From NCBI RefSeq assembly GCF_030864005.1, contig NZ_CP132976.1, positions 372,001 to 436,000 on the forward strand: a stretch of DNA of 64,000 nucleotides. The letters are read 5' to 3'. Both the position numbers and the translations under genes were made by a program. Each line of letters opens with the position of its first letter. Position 1 is the first letter of the stretch. Of this stretch, positions 9,344-17,595 are shown piece by piece. This stretch comes from Achromobacter seleniivolatilans. GTDB taxonomy: Bacteria > Pseudomonadota > Gammaproteobacteria > Burkholderiales > Burkholderiaceae_B. The notes beneath the pieces were generated by a model. The model saw nothing but the letters and a program-made list of their open reading frames with translations, had not been told where the DNA came from and made no database searches.

Positions 9344-10381
9344 ATGAGTCTCGGTTCATTTATTCGCAAGCAGTTTATTGACATCCTGCAATGGAATGAG
9401 GATCGCGACGGCGTGCTTGCCTGGCGCCATCCGATGCAGGATTTTGAAATCCAGTACGGCGCCAGTCTGACCGTGCGCGAATCCCAGATGGCGGTGTTCG
9501 TCAACGAAGGCAAAGTGGCCGACGTGTTCGGCCCGGGCATGTACAAGCTGACAACGCAAACGTTGCCGGTGCTGACTTACCTGAAGAACTGGGACAAGCT
9601 GTTCGAGTCCCCCTTCAAGTCGGATGTGATCTTCTTCAGCACGCGCCTGCAGTTGGGCCGCCGCTGGGGCACGGCGCAGCCGGTGACACTGCGCGACAGC
9701 GAATTCGGCATGGTGCGCCTGCGCGCCTTTGGCGTGTATTCGTACCAGATCGCTGACCCCGCCAAGTTCTACCGCGAGATCAGCGGCACGCGCGACGAAT
9801 ACACCGTAGACGACCTGGAAGCGCAGTTGCGCAACATGGTGGTCGCGGCCATGACGACGGCGCTGGGCAGCTCCAAGGTGCCGTTCCTGGACATCGCTGG
9901 CAATCAGGGGCTGATGTCGCAAAGCATCAGCGAACAGCTTGCGCCGGTGTTTGACCGCTATGGCGTCAAACTGGACAACTTCACGGTTGAAAACGTGTCG
10001 TTGCCGGAAGAATTGCAAAAGGCGCTGGATACGCGGATATCGATGGGCATGGCGGGTGATCTGGGCAAGTTCACCCAGTACCAGACGGCCACCTCGATTC
10101 CGCTGGCGGCACAGAACGAAGGCGGCATCGCGGGCATAGGCGCAGGCTTGGCGGCTGGCGCAGCGCTGGGCCAGACCATGGCGGCGGGCTTGGGTGTGGG
10201 GCTGGGCCAGCCCGCTCAACAACCGGCGGCGCCTCAGCAAACGCAGCAGGCAGCGCCCGCAGCCGCGCCCGACCCGGTCGCGCGTCTGCAACAGCTTAAA
10301 GACCTGCTGGATAAGGGGCTGATCACCGCCGCGGACTACGATTCGGCCAAGGCCGAAGTGCTGAAGAAACTTACCAGCTAA
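9344..10381 (+). CDS. SPFH-domain protein with C-terminal SHOCT domain (YdjI-like)
   Basis: 345 residues. Residues about 1-240 form an SPFH/band-7 type domain of the virion-core-protein-like YdjI family (GASLTVRESQMAVFVNEGK, VFGPGMYKLTTQTLPVLT). A Gly/Ala-rich stretch follows (about 250-285), then a Pro/Gln/Ala linker, then a short SHOCT motif (LQQLKDLLDKGLITAADYDSAKAEVLKKL). No signal peptide or clear N-terminal helix is seen; the Gly/Ala-rich stretch may associate with membrane. Strong ribosome site AGGAGGA upstream. SPFH proteins scaffold membrane microdomains; here it sits between DUF350 and DUF4178 proteins. SHOCT often mediates oligomerisation. Confidence 0.85.
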   Translation: MSLGSFIRKQFIDILQWNEDRDGVLAWRHPMQDFEIQYGASLTVRESQMAVFVNEGKVADVFGPGMYKLTTQTLPVLTYLKNWDKLFESPFKSDVIFFSTRLQLGRRWGTAQPVTLRDSEFGMVRLRAFGVYSYQIADPAKFYREISGTRDEYTVDDLEAQLRNMVVAAMTTALGSSKVPFLDIAGNQGLMSQSISEQLAPVFDRYGVKLDNFTVENVSLPEELQKALDTRISMGMAGDLGKFTQYQTATSIPLAAQNEGGIAGIGAGLAAGAALGQTMAAGLGVGLGQPAQQPAAPQQTQQAAPAAAPDPVARLQQLKDLLDKGLITAADYDSAKAEVLKKLTS

Positions 10382-10387
10382 GGCCCC

Positions 10388-11857
10388 ATGCAGCAGGTTC
10401 TGTGTCCGCAGTGCGGCGCTCCCGTCAAGTTCACGTCCACCGCCTCGGTCATGGCGGTTTGCGGCGCTTGCCGCAGCACCTTGTTGAAGGATGCCGAATC
10501 GGTCAAGCGCATAGGCGAGATGGCCGATGTGCTGGAAGACTATTCGCCCCTGTGCCTGGGGGCGATCGGCAAATTCGACAACAAGCGCTTTGATGTGATT
10601 GGCCGTATTCAGCTGCGCTTTGAAGAAGGCTTCTGGAACGAGTGGTATGTGTGGTTTGAGGATGGCGCCGACGGTTGGTTGTCGGACGCATCGGGCCAGT
10701 ATGCCGTCACCCGGCGCCGCAAGGTCAAGTCCACGCAAGGCATGCCCGCGTTTACGGACATTGCGCCAGGCGACGAACTCAAACTGGACGGCCAGCGCTA
10801 TATCGCGGCCGATGTGCGGACCAGCCGGGCGGGCGGCGCGCAGGGCGAATTGCCGTTTGTGCCAGGCGACGGGTGGGAGGCCAAGACCGCCGACTACCGC
10901 AGCCTGGATGCTTTCCTGACGCTGGATTTTTCCGACGCTCCCGAACCCGAGCTGTATATCGGCAAGGCGTTCGACCTGTCTCAGATGCAGGCCGGGTCGC
11001 TGCGCACCAACGAGCAGGTCGAAGAAACCGCAGGACGTTTCCGCGGCCAGATCAAGGCGTTGGATTGCCCAAATTGCGGCGGCCCCATCAGTTTTGTGGC
11101 GGCGCTGGCCACCAATGTGGTGTGTCCGTCCTGCTCGGCGGCCGTGGATTGCTCGGGGCCGACTGCGGAGGTCATCGAAAAGGCGCGCAAGGTCAAAGCG
11201 ATCAAGACCACGTTGGCGCTGGGCGCCGTGGCCAAGATCGACGGCGCAAGCTTCACGCTGATCGGCCTGATGAAATGCGCCGACCCGGACCCCGAAGAAC
11301 CGTCCGACTGGATTGAATACCTGCTCTTCAATCCGGCCAAGGGCTTTATCTGGCTGGTGGAAACGGACGAGGGCTGGGAACGCGTGCAGGTCTGCGACAC
11401 CTGGCCCAGCTATAACAATGCGACCAGCGTGCGCTGGCGTTCCAAGCTGTACCAAAAACTGTACGACTACACGTCGCGCGTCGAAATGCCTCTGGGCGCC
11501 TTCAATTGGCGCGTCAAGGCAGGCGACACCACGAAAATCACGGATTACAAGGCGGGAACGCTTAAGTTGACCCGCGAACTGGGCCAGGCCGAATTGGGCT
11601 GGTCGGCATCGGCGCCTGTAGCGCCTGCGCAATTGGCCGAATGGTTTGGCGACGCCCAATTGGCCAAGCAGAAATCGCTGCCGCTTGCGGGTAAATCGGG
11701 CGGCTACGGCAAGTGGGCCTGGACCGCGATGATTGCGATGGGTTTTCTGAACCTGAGCAACATCTTCAACGGCCGCTTCATCCCGGTTCTGATCGGGATG
11801 GCGTTCCTGTGGATACCCGCCAAGCTGGCGGACAAGCTTTCCGGAAAGGACGAATAG
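10388..11857 (+). CDS. Tandem zinc-ribbon/DUF4178 membrane protein
   Basis: 489 residues, 6 bases after the SPFH stop. Two similar halves are seen. Residues about 6-30 carry CPQC..CGAC and residues about 222-250 carry CPNC..CPSC zinc ribbons. Each is followed by a DUF4178-like beta domain with matching phrases (LGAIGKFDNKRFDVIGRIQLRF and LGAVAKIDGASFTLIGLMKC; EWYVWFEDGADGWLSD and EYLLFNPAKGFIWLVE). The C-terminus has two hydrophobic helices (about 440-480) for membrane anchoring. The architecture suggests internal duplication. Function unknown; DUF4178 recurs with SPFH/YdjI and SpeD genes. Confidence 0.85.
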   Translation: MQQVLCPQCGAPVKFTSTASVMAVCGACRSTLLKDAESVKRIGEMADVLEDYSPLCLGAIGKFDNKRFDVIGRIQLRFEEGFWNEWYVWFEDGADGWLSDASGQYAVTRRRKVKSTQGMPAFTDIAPGDELKLDGQRYIAADVRTSRAGGAQGELPFVPGDGWEAKTADYRSLDAFLTLDFSDAPEPELYIGKAFDLSQMQAGSLRTNEQVEETAGRFRGQIKALDCPNCGGPISFVAALATNVVCPSCSAAVDCSGPTAEVIEKARKVKAIKTTLALGAVAKIDGASFTLIGLMKCADPDPEEPSDWIEYLLFNPAKGFIWLVETDEGWERVQVCDTWPSYNNATSVRWRSKLYQKLYDYTSRVEMPLGAFNWRVKAGDTTKITDYKAGTLKLTRELGQAELGWSASAPVAPAQLAEWFGDAQLAKQKSLPLAGKSGGYGKWAWTAMIAMGFLNLSNIFNGRFIPVLIGMAFLWIPAKLADKLSGKDE

Positions 11858-11861
11858 AGCG

Positions 11862-12035
11862 ATGGGCAAGATTCTGTATGCCATCTATGCCATCGTGGTC
11901 GTCATGGCCGCGACGGGAGCCAGCTCCCCCGGCGCCCGTATAGCGAGCGGAAGCGGTGGAAGCAGCAGTAGCAGCAGTTGGGGCAGCAGTTCGTCCGGCA
12001 GCTCGGGCTGGTCTTCTGGCGGATCGCACAAGTGA
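11862..12035 (+). CDS. Small Ser/Gly-rich single-helix membrane peptide
   Basis: 57 residues, below usual gene-calling limits. The ATG at 11862 is 4 bases after the DUF4178 stop. Residues about 4-19 are one hydrophobic helix (ILYAIYAIVVVMAATG). The rest is a Ser/Gly/Trp-rich tail with runs such as GGSSSSSSWGSSSSGSSG. Its last codon and stop overlap the SpeD start (GTGA, 12032-12035), which supports real translation. No family recognised. It could be a secreted or membrane-tethered low-complexity component of the same system. Confidence 0.65.
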   Translation: MGKILYAIYAIVVVMAATGASSPGARIASGSGGSSSSSSWGSSSSGSSGWSSGGSHK

Positions 12036-12382
12036 CGGTTCACGCCACTCCCGGCCGCCACGTGCTGGCGGATTTTCGCGGGATGCCTGCGGCAAGCCTG
12101 ACCAACGCGCCCAAGCTGGAGGCCCTGCTGATCGCTGCCGCGCAAGCGGCAGGGGCCCAGGTGCTGAGTGCGCATTTCCATCATTTTGGTGAAGGCGCGG
12201 GTGTGACGGGCGTCGTGATGCTCAGTGAATCCCACATCAGCATCCACTCCTGGCCGGAACATCAGTTTGCGGCCTTGGACATCTTTATGTGCGGCGCCGC
12301 ACAGCCCGAATTGGCGCTTGCCTATCTGCAAGCCGCATTGGCGCCGGAATCCGTGCACGTCACCACCGTGGCACGCGGCTGA
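12032..12382 (+). CDS. speD: S-adenosylmethionine decarboxylase proenzyme, short form
   Basis: 116 residues from a GTG that overlaps the upstream stop. The self-cleavage site is clear in VVMLSESHISIHSWPEHQFAALDIFMCG: cleavage before the Ser of ESH generates the pyruvoyl group, and the HSWPE and FMCG (acid Cys) motifs are conserved. Size matches the short class 1B proenzymes, not the 264-residue E. coli form. It makes decarboxylated S-adenosylmethionine, the aminopropyl donor, in the cytoplasm. The natural partner here is the membrane SpeE-like protein at 7315-8826. Longer in-frame starts would run through the 57-residue gene and lack support. Confidence 0.9.
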   Translation: MTVHATPGRHVLADFRGMPAASLTNAPKLEALLIAAAQAAGAQVLSAHFHHFGEGAGVTGVVMLSESHISIHSWPEHQFAALDIFMCGAAQPELALAYLQAALAPESVHVTTVARG

Positions 12383-12434
12383 AACCCGGTTTTTCCTTTT
12401 CTTGATATGGCTCAACTTGCGCTGGCACGTCAAA

Positions 12435-12466
12435 TTGACTAGCGTTATATACCTCTATATATTTCG
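12435..12466 (+). promoter_or_regulatory. modA promoter overlapped by ModE box
   Basis: Sigma-70-like TTGACT (12435-12440), 17-base spacer, TATATT (12458-12463). Across the spacer and -10 lies CGTTATATA-N6-TATATTTCG (12443-12466), matching the known ModE operator pattern CGnTATATA-N6-TATAnnnCG. Molybdate-bound ModE would therefore block RNA polymerase directly. A GAGGAG ribosome site precedes the modA ATG at 12499. Confidence 0.8.
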
Positions 12467-12498
12467 TTGCCAATATTGCAATTCCCGAGGAGAAGACC

Positions 12499-13257
12499 AT
12501 GTCCTGCAAACGCTCGTTGCTAGCGCTGTCCCTGGCGCTGTCCGCCGTCTGGGGCGCCGCCGCCCATGCTGGAGATCTGGTGGTGTCCGCCGCTGCCAGC
12601 CTGACCAACGCGTTCAAGGAAGTGGCCCAGGGCTACGAGAAAGAACATGCCGGTACCAAGGTCATCCTGAACTTCGGCGCGTCTGACGTGTTGTTGCAGC
12701 AGATCGTGAAGGGCGCGCCCGCCGACGTGTTCGCGTCGGCCGACCAGAAGGCCATGGATAAGGCGGTTGAGGAAAAGGCCGTGAAGGCCGCGTCCCGCGT
12801 GGATTTTGCCGCCAACCAGATCGTGCTGATCGTGCCAACGGACAGCAAGGCCAACATCACCACACTAAAAGACCTGACGCGTGACGACGTCAAGCGCATC
12901 GCCTATGGCAATCCGGCATCGGTGCCGGTTGGACGCTACACGCAAGGCGCGTTGCAGGCGGCCGGCTTATGGGACGCGGTGCAAGCCAAGAGCGTGCTGG
13001 CGCAGAACGTGCGTCAAAGCCTGGACTATGTGTCGCGCGGAGAAGTTGACGCGGGTTTTGTGTTTGCCACCGACGCTGCCATCATGCCCGACAAGGTCAA
13101 GGTCGCTGTGCGCGTGCCGTCGCAAACGCCAGTCACGTATCCTATCGCCGTTACCGCGCGTGAGACCGCTGCCAAGGAAGCCGCGAGCTTCGTGGCGTAC
13201 GTGATGTCGCCCGCTGGCCAGGAAATCCTGTCGCGTTATGGCTTTCAAAAGCCCTGA
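12499..13257 (+). CDS. modA: Molybdate ABC transporter periplasmic binding protein
   Basis: 252 residues. A signal peptide (MSCKRSLLALSLALSAVWGA, cleavage after AHA) is followed by the ModA hallmark LVVSAAASLTNAFKEVA and later FGASDVLLQQIVKGAPADVFASAD. Binds molybdate or tungstate in the periplasm. First gene of modABC; 24 bases separate it from modB. The ModE-box promoter at 12435 gives molybdate-responsive repression. Confidence 0.95.
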   Translation: MSCKRSLLALSLALSAVWGAAAHAGDLVVSAAASLTNAFKEVAQGYEKEHAGTKVILNFGASDVLLQQIVKGAPADVFASADQKAMDKAVEEKAVKAASRVDFAANQIVLIVPTDSKANITTLKDLTRDDVKRIAYGNPASVPVGRYTQGALQAAGLWDAVQAKSVLAQNVRQSLDYVSRGEVDAGFVFATDAAIMPDKVKVAVRVPSQTPVTYPIAVTARETAAKEAASFVAYVMSPAGQEILSRYGFQKP

Positions 13258-13281
13258 ACTCTGTTGAAATCGTAGTCACTG

Positions 13282-13968
13282 ATGAGCGATCCGGTATGGG
13301 TGCCCTTGCTGCTTTCTTTGAAAGTGGCTGGCTGGGCAACGCTGATAGCCACCGTGGCCGGCACCGCGGCGGCTTATGGCTTGTCCCGCTGGCGCTGGCC
13401 GGGGCGGGACCTGCTGGACGCCATTCTGACTTTGCCGCTGGTCCTGCCGCCGACCGTGCTGGGTTATTACCTGCTGGTGTTGCTGGGGCGGCGCGGCATC
13501 ATCGGCGAAACGCTGGCCAAGTGGAACATTGAACTGGTCTTTACCTGGCAGGGCGCCGTCATCGCGGCGTCCGTCGTAGCCTTTCCGCTGATATTCAAAT
13601 CCGCTCGCGCGGCCTTCGAAAACGTCGACAGCCAGCTGGAAAACGCAGCGCGGGTGCTGGGCGTCTGTGAGGCAGGCGTGTTCTTTCGCGTGACCTTGCC
13701 CTTGGCCGCGCGCGGTATTGCAGCAGGCGTCTTGCTGGCCTTTGCGCGGGCATTGGGAGAATTCGGCGCCACGCTGATGATCGCCGGCAACCTGCCTGGC
13801 CGCACACAGACCCTGTCCGTCGCCATTTATGAAGCCGTGCAGGCGGGGGATGATTCCACCGCCAACATGCTGGTGCTGGTGACGTCGGTGACCTGCATCG
13901 CGGTCTTGCTGCTGGCGGGCAAGCTGGTGCCGATAGGCGCGCGCGATCGCAATGGGGGCGGGCGATGA
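13282..13968 (+). CDS. modB: Molybdate ABC transporter permease
   Basis: 228 residues, about five membrane helices. The conserved permease loop is seen as ENAARVLGVCEAGVFFRVTLPLAARGIAAG, then ALGEFGATLMIAGNLPGRTQTLSVAIYE, a classic ModB signature. Overlaps modC by 4 bp (13965-13968). Forms the inner-membrane channel for molybdate delivered by ModA. Confidence 0.95.
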   Translation: MSDPVWVPLLLSLKVAGWATLIATVAGTAAAYGLSRWRWPGRDLLDAILTLPLVLPPTVLGYYLLVLLGRRGIIGETLAKWNIELVFTWQGAVIAASVVAFPLIFKSARAAFENVDSQLENAARVLGVCEAGVFFRVTLPLAARGIAAGVLLAFARALGEFGATLMIAGNLPGRTQTLSVAIYEAVQAGDDSTANMLVLVTSVTCIAVLLLAGKLVPIGARDRNGGGR

Positions 13969-14651
13969 GCGTCAGTATTGATATCCGCAAGCGCATGGTG
14001 TCGGGCGACCGGCATTTCGAACTGGATGCGGCGTTTACGTCGGCATCCAAGCGCATCGCCTTGTTCGGGCCATCTGGGGCAGGCAAAAGCCTGACCTTGC
14101 GCGCGGTGGCGGGATTGCTGCGTCCCGATGCGGGCCGCATCGAGATCAATGGCCGGGTGTTGTTCGACCAGCAGGCAGGCATCTATCTGCCCGCGCAAGC
14201 GCGGCGCGTGGCCTATCTGTTCCAGGATTACGCGCTGTTTCCTCACCTGACCGTGGCGCAGAACATTGCCTTTGGTTTGCGGCGCGGCTGGCTGAACCCG
14301 CCCAGACGCGAAGTGGGGCCGCAGGCCAGGCGCTGGGTCGACGCGTTTGAATTGAGCTCCATTGTGGGCAGCTACCCCAATGAAATCTCGGGCGGTCAGA
14401 AACAGCGCGTGGCCTTGGCGCGCGCGCTGATGTTGCAGCCCGATATTCTGTTGCTGGACGAACCGTTTTCAGCGCTGGATTCGCAACTGCGCGGCAAAAT
14501 GCGCCAGGAATTGAACGCGTTGCAGCGGCAGCTGGATGTGCCGATGCTGCTGATCACCCATGATCCGGCGGATGTCGATGCCTTGGCCGACGAGGTTTTT
14601 GAAGTGCGCGGCGGCAAAGTGCGCCGTCGAGATGAAGACGTAGGCGTCTGA
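13965..14651 (+). CDS. modC: Molybdate ABC transporter ATPase lacking the TOBE/Mop domain
   Basis: 228 residues. Walker A GPSGAGKSLT near residue 37, signature [15 protein letters not shown] near 142, Walker B ILLLDEPFSALDSQ near 163, H-loop ITHDPADVDALADE. E. coli ModC is about 350 residues because of a C-terminal Mop/TOBE domain; this protein stops right after the ABC domain (KVRRRDEDVGV). Trans-inhibition by molybdate through that domain is therefore probably absent. Two Mop domains are present instead in the neighbouring ModE. Confidence 0.92.
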   Translation: MSVSIDIRKRMVSGDRHFELDAAFTSASKRIALFGPSGAGKSLTLRAVAGLLRPDAGRIEINGRVLFDQQAGIYLPAQARRVAYLFQDYALFPHLTVAQNIAFGLRRGWLNPPRREVGPQARRWVDAFELSSIVGSYPNEISGGQKQRVALARALMLQPDILLLDEPFSALDSQLRGKMRQELNALQRQLDVPMLLITHDPADVDALADEVFEVRGGKVRRRDEDVGV

Positions 14652-14656
14652 GCGCA

Positions 14657-14673
14657 AACCCTGTGGCAGGGTT
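14657..14673. terminator. Candidate hairpin between convergent modC and modE
   Basis: AACCCTG-tgg-CAGGGTT, 7-bp perfect stem, placed between the two convergent stop codons. No T-run follows on either strand, so termination is plausible but unproven. Confidence 0.4.
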
Positions 14674-14684
14674 CGCCCGGCAGA

Positions 14685-15479
14685 TCAGTCCAGCACGCCC
14701 AAAATCACGCTGGATGCTTTGAAGATGCCAACGGCTGGCGCGCCAACGCCCAGCGCCAGATCATTCGCGCTTTCATTGGTAACGATGGCCACGAGCGTGG
14801 CGCCGCCTTCCACCGCAATCAGAATCTCGCTGTTCACCGCGCCCGGGCGCACATCGCTGATCTTGCCTTCCAACTGATTGCGAGCCGATATCCGCAGACC
14901 CGGACCCGGGGCGCCGACAATGACGGACGATGCCTTCACCAGCGCAATCGCTTCTTTGCCGGTTTCCAGGCCCAATTCTTTGGTGCTTTCCCGCGTAATG
15001 GTCGCCACGATAGTCTGGCCGCCCGCGATGCGCAGCAGAATTTCGTCATTGACCGCGCCCGTCCGGATCTCAACGACGGTGCCCAGGAATTTATTGCGTG
15101 CGCTGGTTTTCAACATAAAACGCCTCATCAGATCGATGTCGCCGCTGGCATCCAGTCCAGCGCGCGTCAGGTTTTCCATGAATTTCCGGTGCTCGGTCTC
15201 TAGCGCCCGGAACGTCGCGATCAGGCGGCGAGCGCGGTCTGTCAACTGCGTGCCGCCGCCGCCTTTGCCGCCCGCAGCCCGCACCACCAGGGGTTCGCCC
15301 GCCAGATTGTTCATGGCGTCGATGGCGTCCCAAGCCCCCTTGTAGCTCATGCCCACTGCACGCGCGGCAGCAGTGATGGAGCCGGTGGCGTCGATTTGCG
15401 CCAATAGGTCTATGCGGTTCTTTCCGCCCCAGGTTTGGGCGCCGGAACGAAACCAGATTGAGCCGTCGAGTTCCAACAT
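14685..15479 (-). CDS. modE: Molybdate-responsive transcriptional regulator ModE
   Basis: 264 residues. The N-terminal LysR-like winged helix reads LLAQIDATGSITAAARAVGMSYKGAWDAIDAMNN, then RAAGGKGGGGTQLTDRARR, both ModE signatures. Two Mop/TOBE domains follow at about 125-190 (SARNKFLGTVVEIRTGAVND) and 195-262 (SARNQLEGKISDVRPGAVNS), each ending KASSVI. Binds molybdate and then the operator; the operator at 12443-12466 before modA is the evident target. Convergent with modC, its own promoter lying in 15480-15637. Confidence 0.95.
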   Translation of the reverse strand: MLELDGSIWFRSGAQTWGGKNRIDLLAQIDATGSITAAARAVGMSYKGAWDAIDAMNNLAGEPLVVRAAGGKGGGGTQLTDRARRLIATFRALETEHRKFMENLTRAGLDASGDIDLMRRFMLKTSARNKFLGTVVEIRTGAVNDEILLRIAGGQTIVATITRESTKELGLETGKEAIALVKASSVIVGAPGPGLRISARNQLEGKISDVRPGAVNSEILIAVEGGATLVAIVTNESANDLALGVGAPAVGIFKASSVILGVLD

Positions 15480-15577
15480 GGTCTAGGTATGTGTCAGGGT
15501 CGTGATTAACAGCAGAGTGTAATAGACAGGGCAGGGGCGGGCCGCGCGTGGTTTTATGCGATGAGAATGAGATTCTG

Positions 15578-15606
15578 TTGAAACTTTATAAGCTTCGCGG
15601 CACTAT
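15578..15606 (+). promoter_or_regulatory. Possible promoter for the DUF4136 lipoprotein gene
   Basis: TTGAAA (15578-15583), 17 bases, CACTAT (15601-15606), about 30 bases before the gene start at 15638. The -10 is poor. An alternative -10, TATAAG, lies at 15588-15593 with no good -35. Confidence 0.3.
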
Positions 15607-15637
15607 GGACGGGCCCTGAGTTCTCGGAGAAATCGAC

Positions 15638-16243
15638 ATGAAAGCGTTAAAAGCGTTGAAATGCTTGACGGCTGGTTCCATGACGGCATTGCTGGCGGCC
15701 TGCGCCTCTGGCCCCACCGTGAAAGCCGATTACGATCATCAAGCCAATTTCGCTCAGTACCGCACTTTTGGGTATATGACGCCGTTGGGCACCGACAAGG
15801 CAGGGTATAGCACTTTGTTGACTGAGCGCCTGAAAGACGCCACGCGCGGCCAGATGGAAATGCGCGGTTATGTCTTCAGTGCGTCCAATCCCGATCTGCT
15901 CGTCAATTTCAGCGCCAAACTCCAGCAAAAAACTCAGGTCACGCCGGCGGCTCCGCCGATGGGGCCCTACTACGGCTACCGTTCCGGGTTCTACGGCGGC
16001 TGGCCGGGTTATGGTTGGGGCGACGATGTTTATCAATATACCGAGGGAACGCTTAACATCGACTTAGTCGATCCGCGCCGCAAGCAGCTGGTCTGGGAGG
16101 GCGTGGCGGTCGGAGAGGTCCAGAACCCCGAAGCCGCTGGCTCTTCGCAGAATGTGGACAAGGCCGTGGCGCAGATCTTTGCCAAATACCCATTCCGGGC
16201 CGGCGTTGCCGCACCGCAATTGCCGGACAAAACCAAACCTTAG
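15638..16243 (+). CDS. DUF4136 lipoprotein
   Basis: 201 residues. Signal peptide with lipobox LLAACASG (lipidated Cys near residue 22), then DYDHQANFAQYRTFGYM, the opening of DUF4136, and later TLNIDLVDPRRKQLVWEGVAVGEV. A Gly/Tyr-rich loop (YYGYRSGFYGGWPGYGWGDD) sits mid-protein. Lacks an obvious inner-membrane retention Asp at +2 (Ala follows Cys), so outer-membrane destination is likely. Function unknown. 14 bases separate it from the patatin-like gene, suggesting co-transcription. Confidence 0.85.
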   Translation: MKALKALKCLTAGSMTALLAACASGPTVKADYDHQANFAQYRTFGYMTPLGTDKAGYSTLLTERLKDATRGQMEMRGYVFSASNPDLLVNFSAKLQQKTQVTPAAPPMGPYYGYRSGFYGGWPGYGWGDDVYQYTEGTLNIDLVDPRRKQLVWEGVAVGEVQNPEAAGSSQNVDKAVAQIFAKYPFRAGVAAPQLPDKTKP

Positions 16244-16257
16244 CCAGAGGTAGCCGC

Positions 16258-17451
16258 ATGACGACTCGCCGCAAAGCCCCGTCCACCGACACCGGCGATA
16301 CGCCTTCCTACGACACCGTCGCCCTCGTGCTGCAAGGCGGGGGGGCGTTGGGGTCCTACCAGGCGGGCGTCTATCAGGGCTTGCACGAAGCCGGCATACG
16401 GCCCAACTGGATTTCGGGTATTTCCATCGGGTCCATCAACGCGGCCATCATCGCGGGTTCGCCTGAAGATGAGCGCGTGGAAAGGTTGCGCGGCTTCTGG
16501 GAAAGCATTTGCCGGCCGGCGGGTTTCGGGTCCATCCCTTGGGGTGATTCATTGGCGGGCATGTTCCAGGGCATTCCGTACGGCTTTGGATCGCCCGCCA
16601 TGAATGGCCAGTTGTCTGCCTTTCAGGCATTGTTCTCGGGCCAGCCCGGCTTTTTCAAGCTGCGGTTCCCGCCGCCCTATATGCTGCATGGTCAGGGCGC
16701 GGCCTCTACCAGCTTCTATGACACCGCTCCGCTGGCAGCCACGCTGCGCCAGTACGTAGACTTTGACTTGCTCAATAGCGGCGTGGTCCGCGCGAGTTTT
16801 GGCGTGGTCAATGTGCGGACCGGAAACTTCGCCTATTTTGATAGCCTGAAAGACACGCTGCGCCCTGAACACATCATGGCCTCGGGCGCTTTGCCGCCTG
16901 GGTTCCCTTCGGTAGAGATCGACGGCGAACACTACTGGGACGGCGGCGTGGTCTCCAACACGCCCTTGGCGCAGGTGCTGACCACCGACAATATGCGCGA
17001 TACGCTGGCGTTTCAGGTCGATTTATGGCCGGCGCGCGGACCCTTGCCGACCTCGCTCGAAGAAGTGGCCGAACGGCAGAAAGACATTCAATATTCCAGC
17101 CGGACGCGTCTGGTCACCGATCAAATGCGGCGCATATTGAAACTACGCCATGGTTTGCAGCGCCTGCTGGAAAAGCTGCCCGAAGCCGATCGCCGGGCGC
17201 CTGAGCTGGCCGATATCCGCAGGTTATCCCATACGCCCGCGACCAACATCATCAACCTGATCTACGAATCCAAGCATCTGGAGAGTTTTTCCAAGGACTA
17301 TGAATTCGGTACTGAGGCCATGCGCGAGCATTGGGATTCTGGTCTGTTGGACATCCGTCAAACGCTGGCTAAACCGGGAATTCTGGCCCGGCCCACTGAA
17401 AACAGTTGCTTCGTCACGCATGACATTCATCGCAACAGCAAGCACGCCTGA
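16258..17451 (+). CDS. Patatin-like phospholipase family protein
   Basis: 397 residues. The oxyanion motif LQGGGALGSYQAGVYQGL is near residue 24. The nucleophile elbow GISIGS (GxSxG) is near 60 and the Asp dyad partner is in YWDGGVVSNTPL near 226; this is a complete Ser-Asp lipase dyad. The C-terminal part (about 270-397) resembles the DUF3734 extension of the bacterial patatin family. No signal peptide seen. Hydrolyses acyl lipids by family analogy; substrate unknown. Confidence 0.88.
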   Translation: MTTRRKAPSTDTGDTPSYDTVALVLQGGGALGSYQAGVYQGLHEAGIRPNWISGISIGSINAAIIAGSPEDERVERLRGFWESICRPAGFGSIPWGDSLAGMFQGIPYGFGSPAMNGQLSAFQALFSGQPGFFKLRFPPPYMLHGQGAASTSFYDTAPLAATLRQYVDFDLLNSGVVRASFGVVNVRTGNFAYFDSLKDTLRPEHIMASGALPPGFPSVEIDGEHYWDGGVVSNTPLAQVLTTDNMRDTLAFQVDLWPARGPLPTSLEEVAERQKDIQYSSRTRLVTDQMRRILKLRHGLQRLLEKLPEADRRAPELADIRRLSHTPATNIINLIYESKHLESFSKDYEFGTEAMREHWDSGLLDIRQTLAKPGILARPTENSCFVTHDIHRNSKHA

Positions 17452-17595
17452 GCATTGCAGCTAAGACTGGTCTGATAGTTGCCCCAGGACGCCGCCAGGC
17501 GCGGGCCGCGACGGTAGTCTTTAGGGACAAACTGCAACCTTGTTCCGGGACGCTGCCGCACGCCCAGTCGCGGCGGTCCTGGTGGAGACCTCGCG

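Noticed and set aside
9356-11884. 842-residue open frame on the minus strand
   Set aside because: Antisense to the SPFH and DUF4178 genes, His/Arg/Gln-rich with no family motif; a high-GC shadow.
15561-15575. Fur-like box near TGAGAATGAGATTCT
   Set aside because: The right half matches the Fur 7-1-7 pattern at only about 3 of 7 positions.
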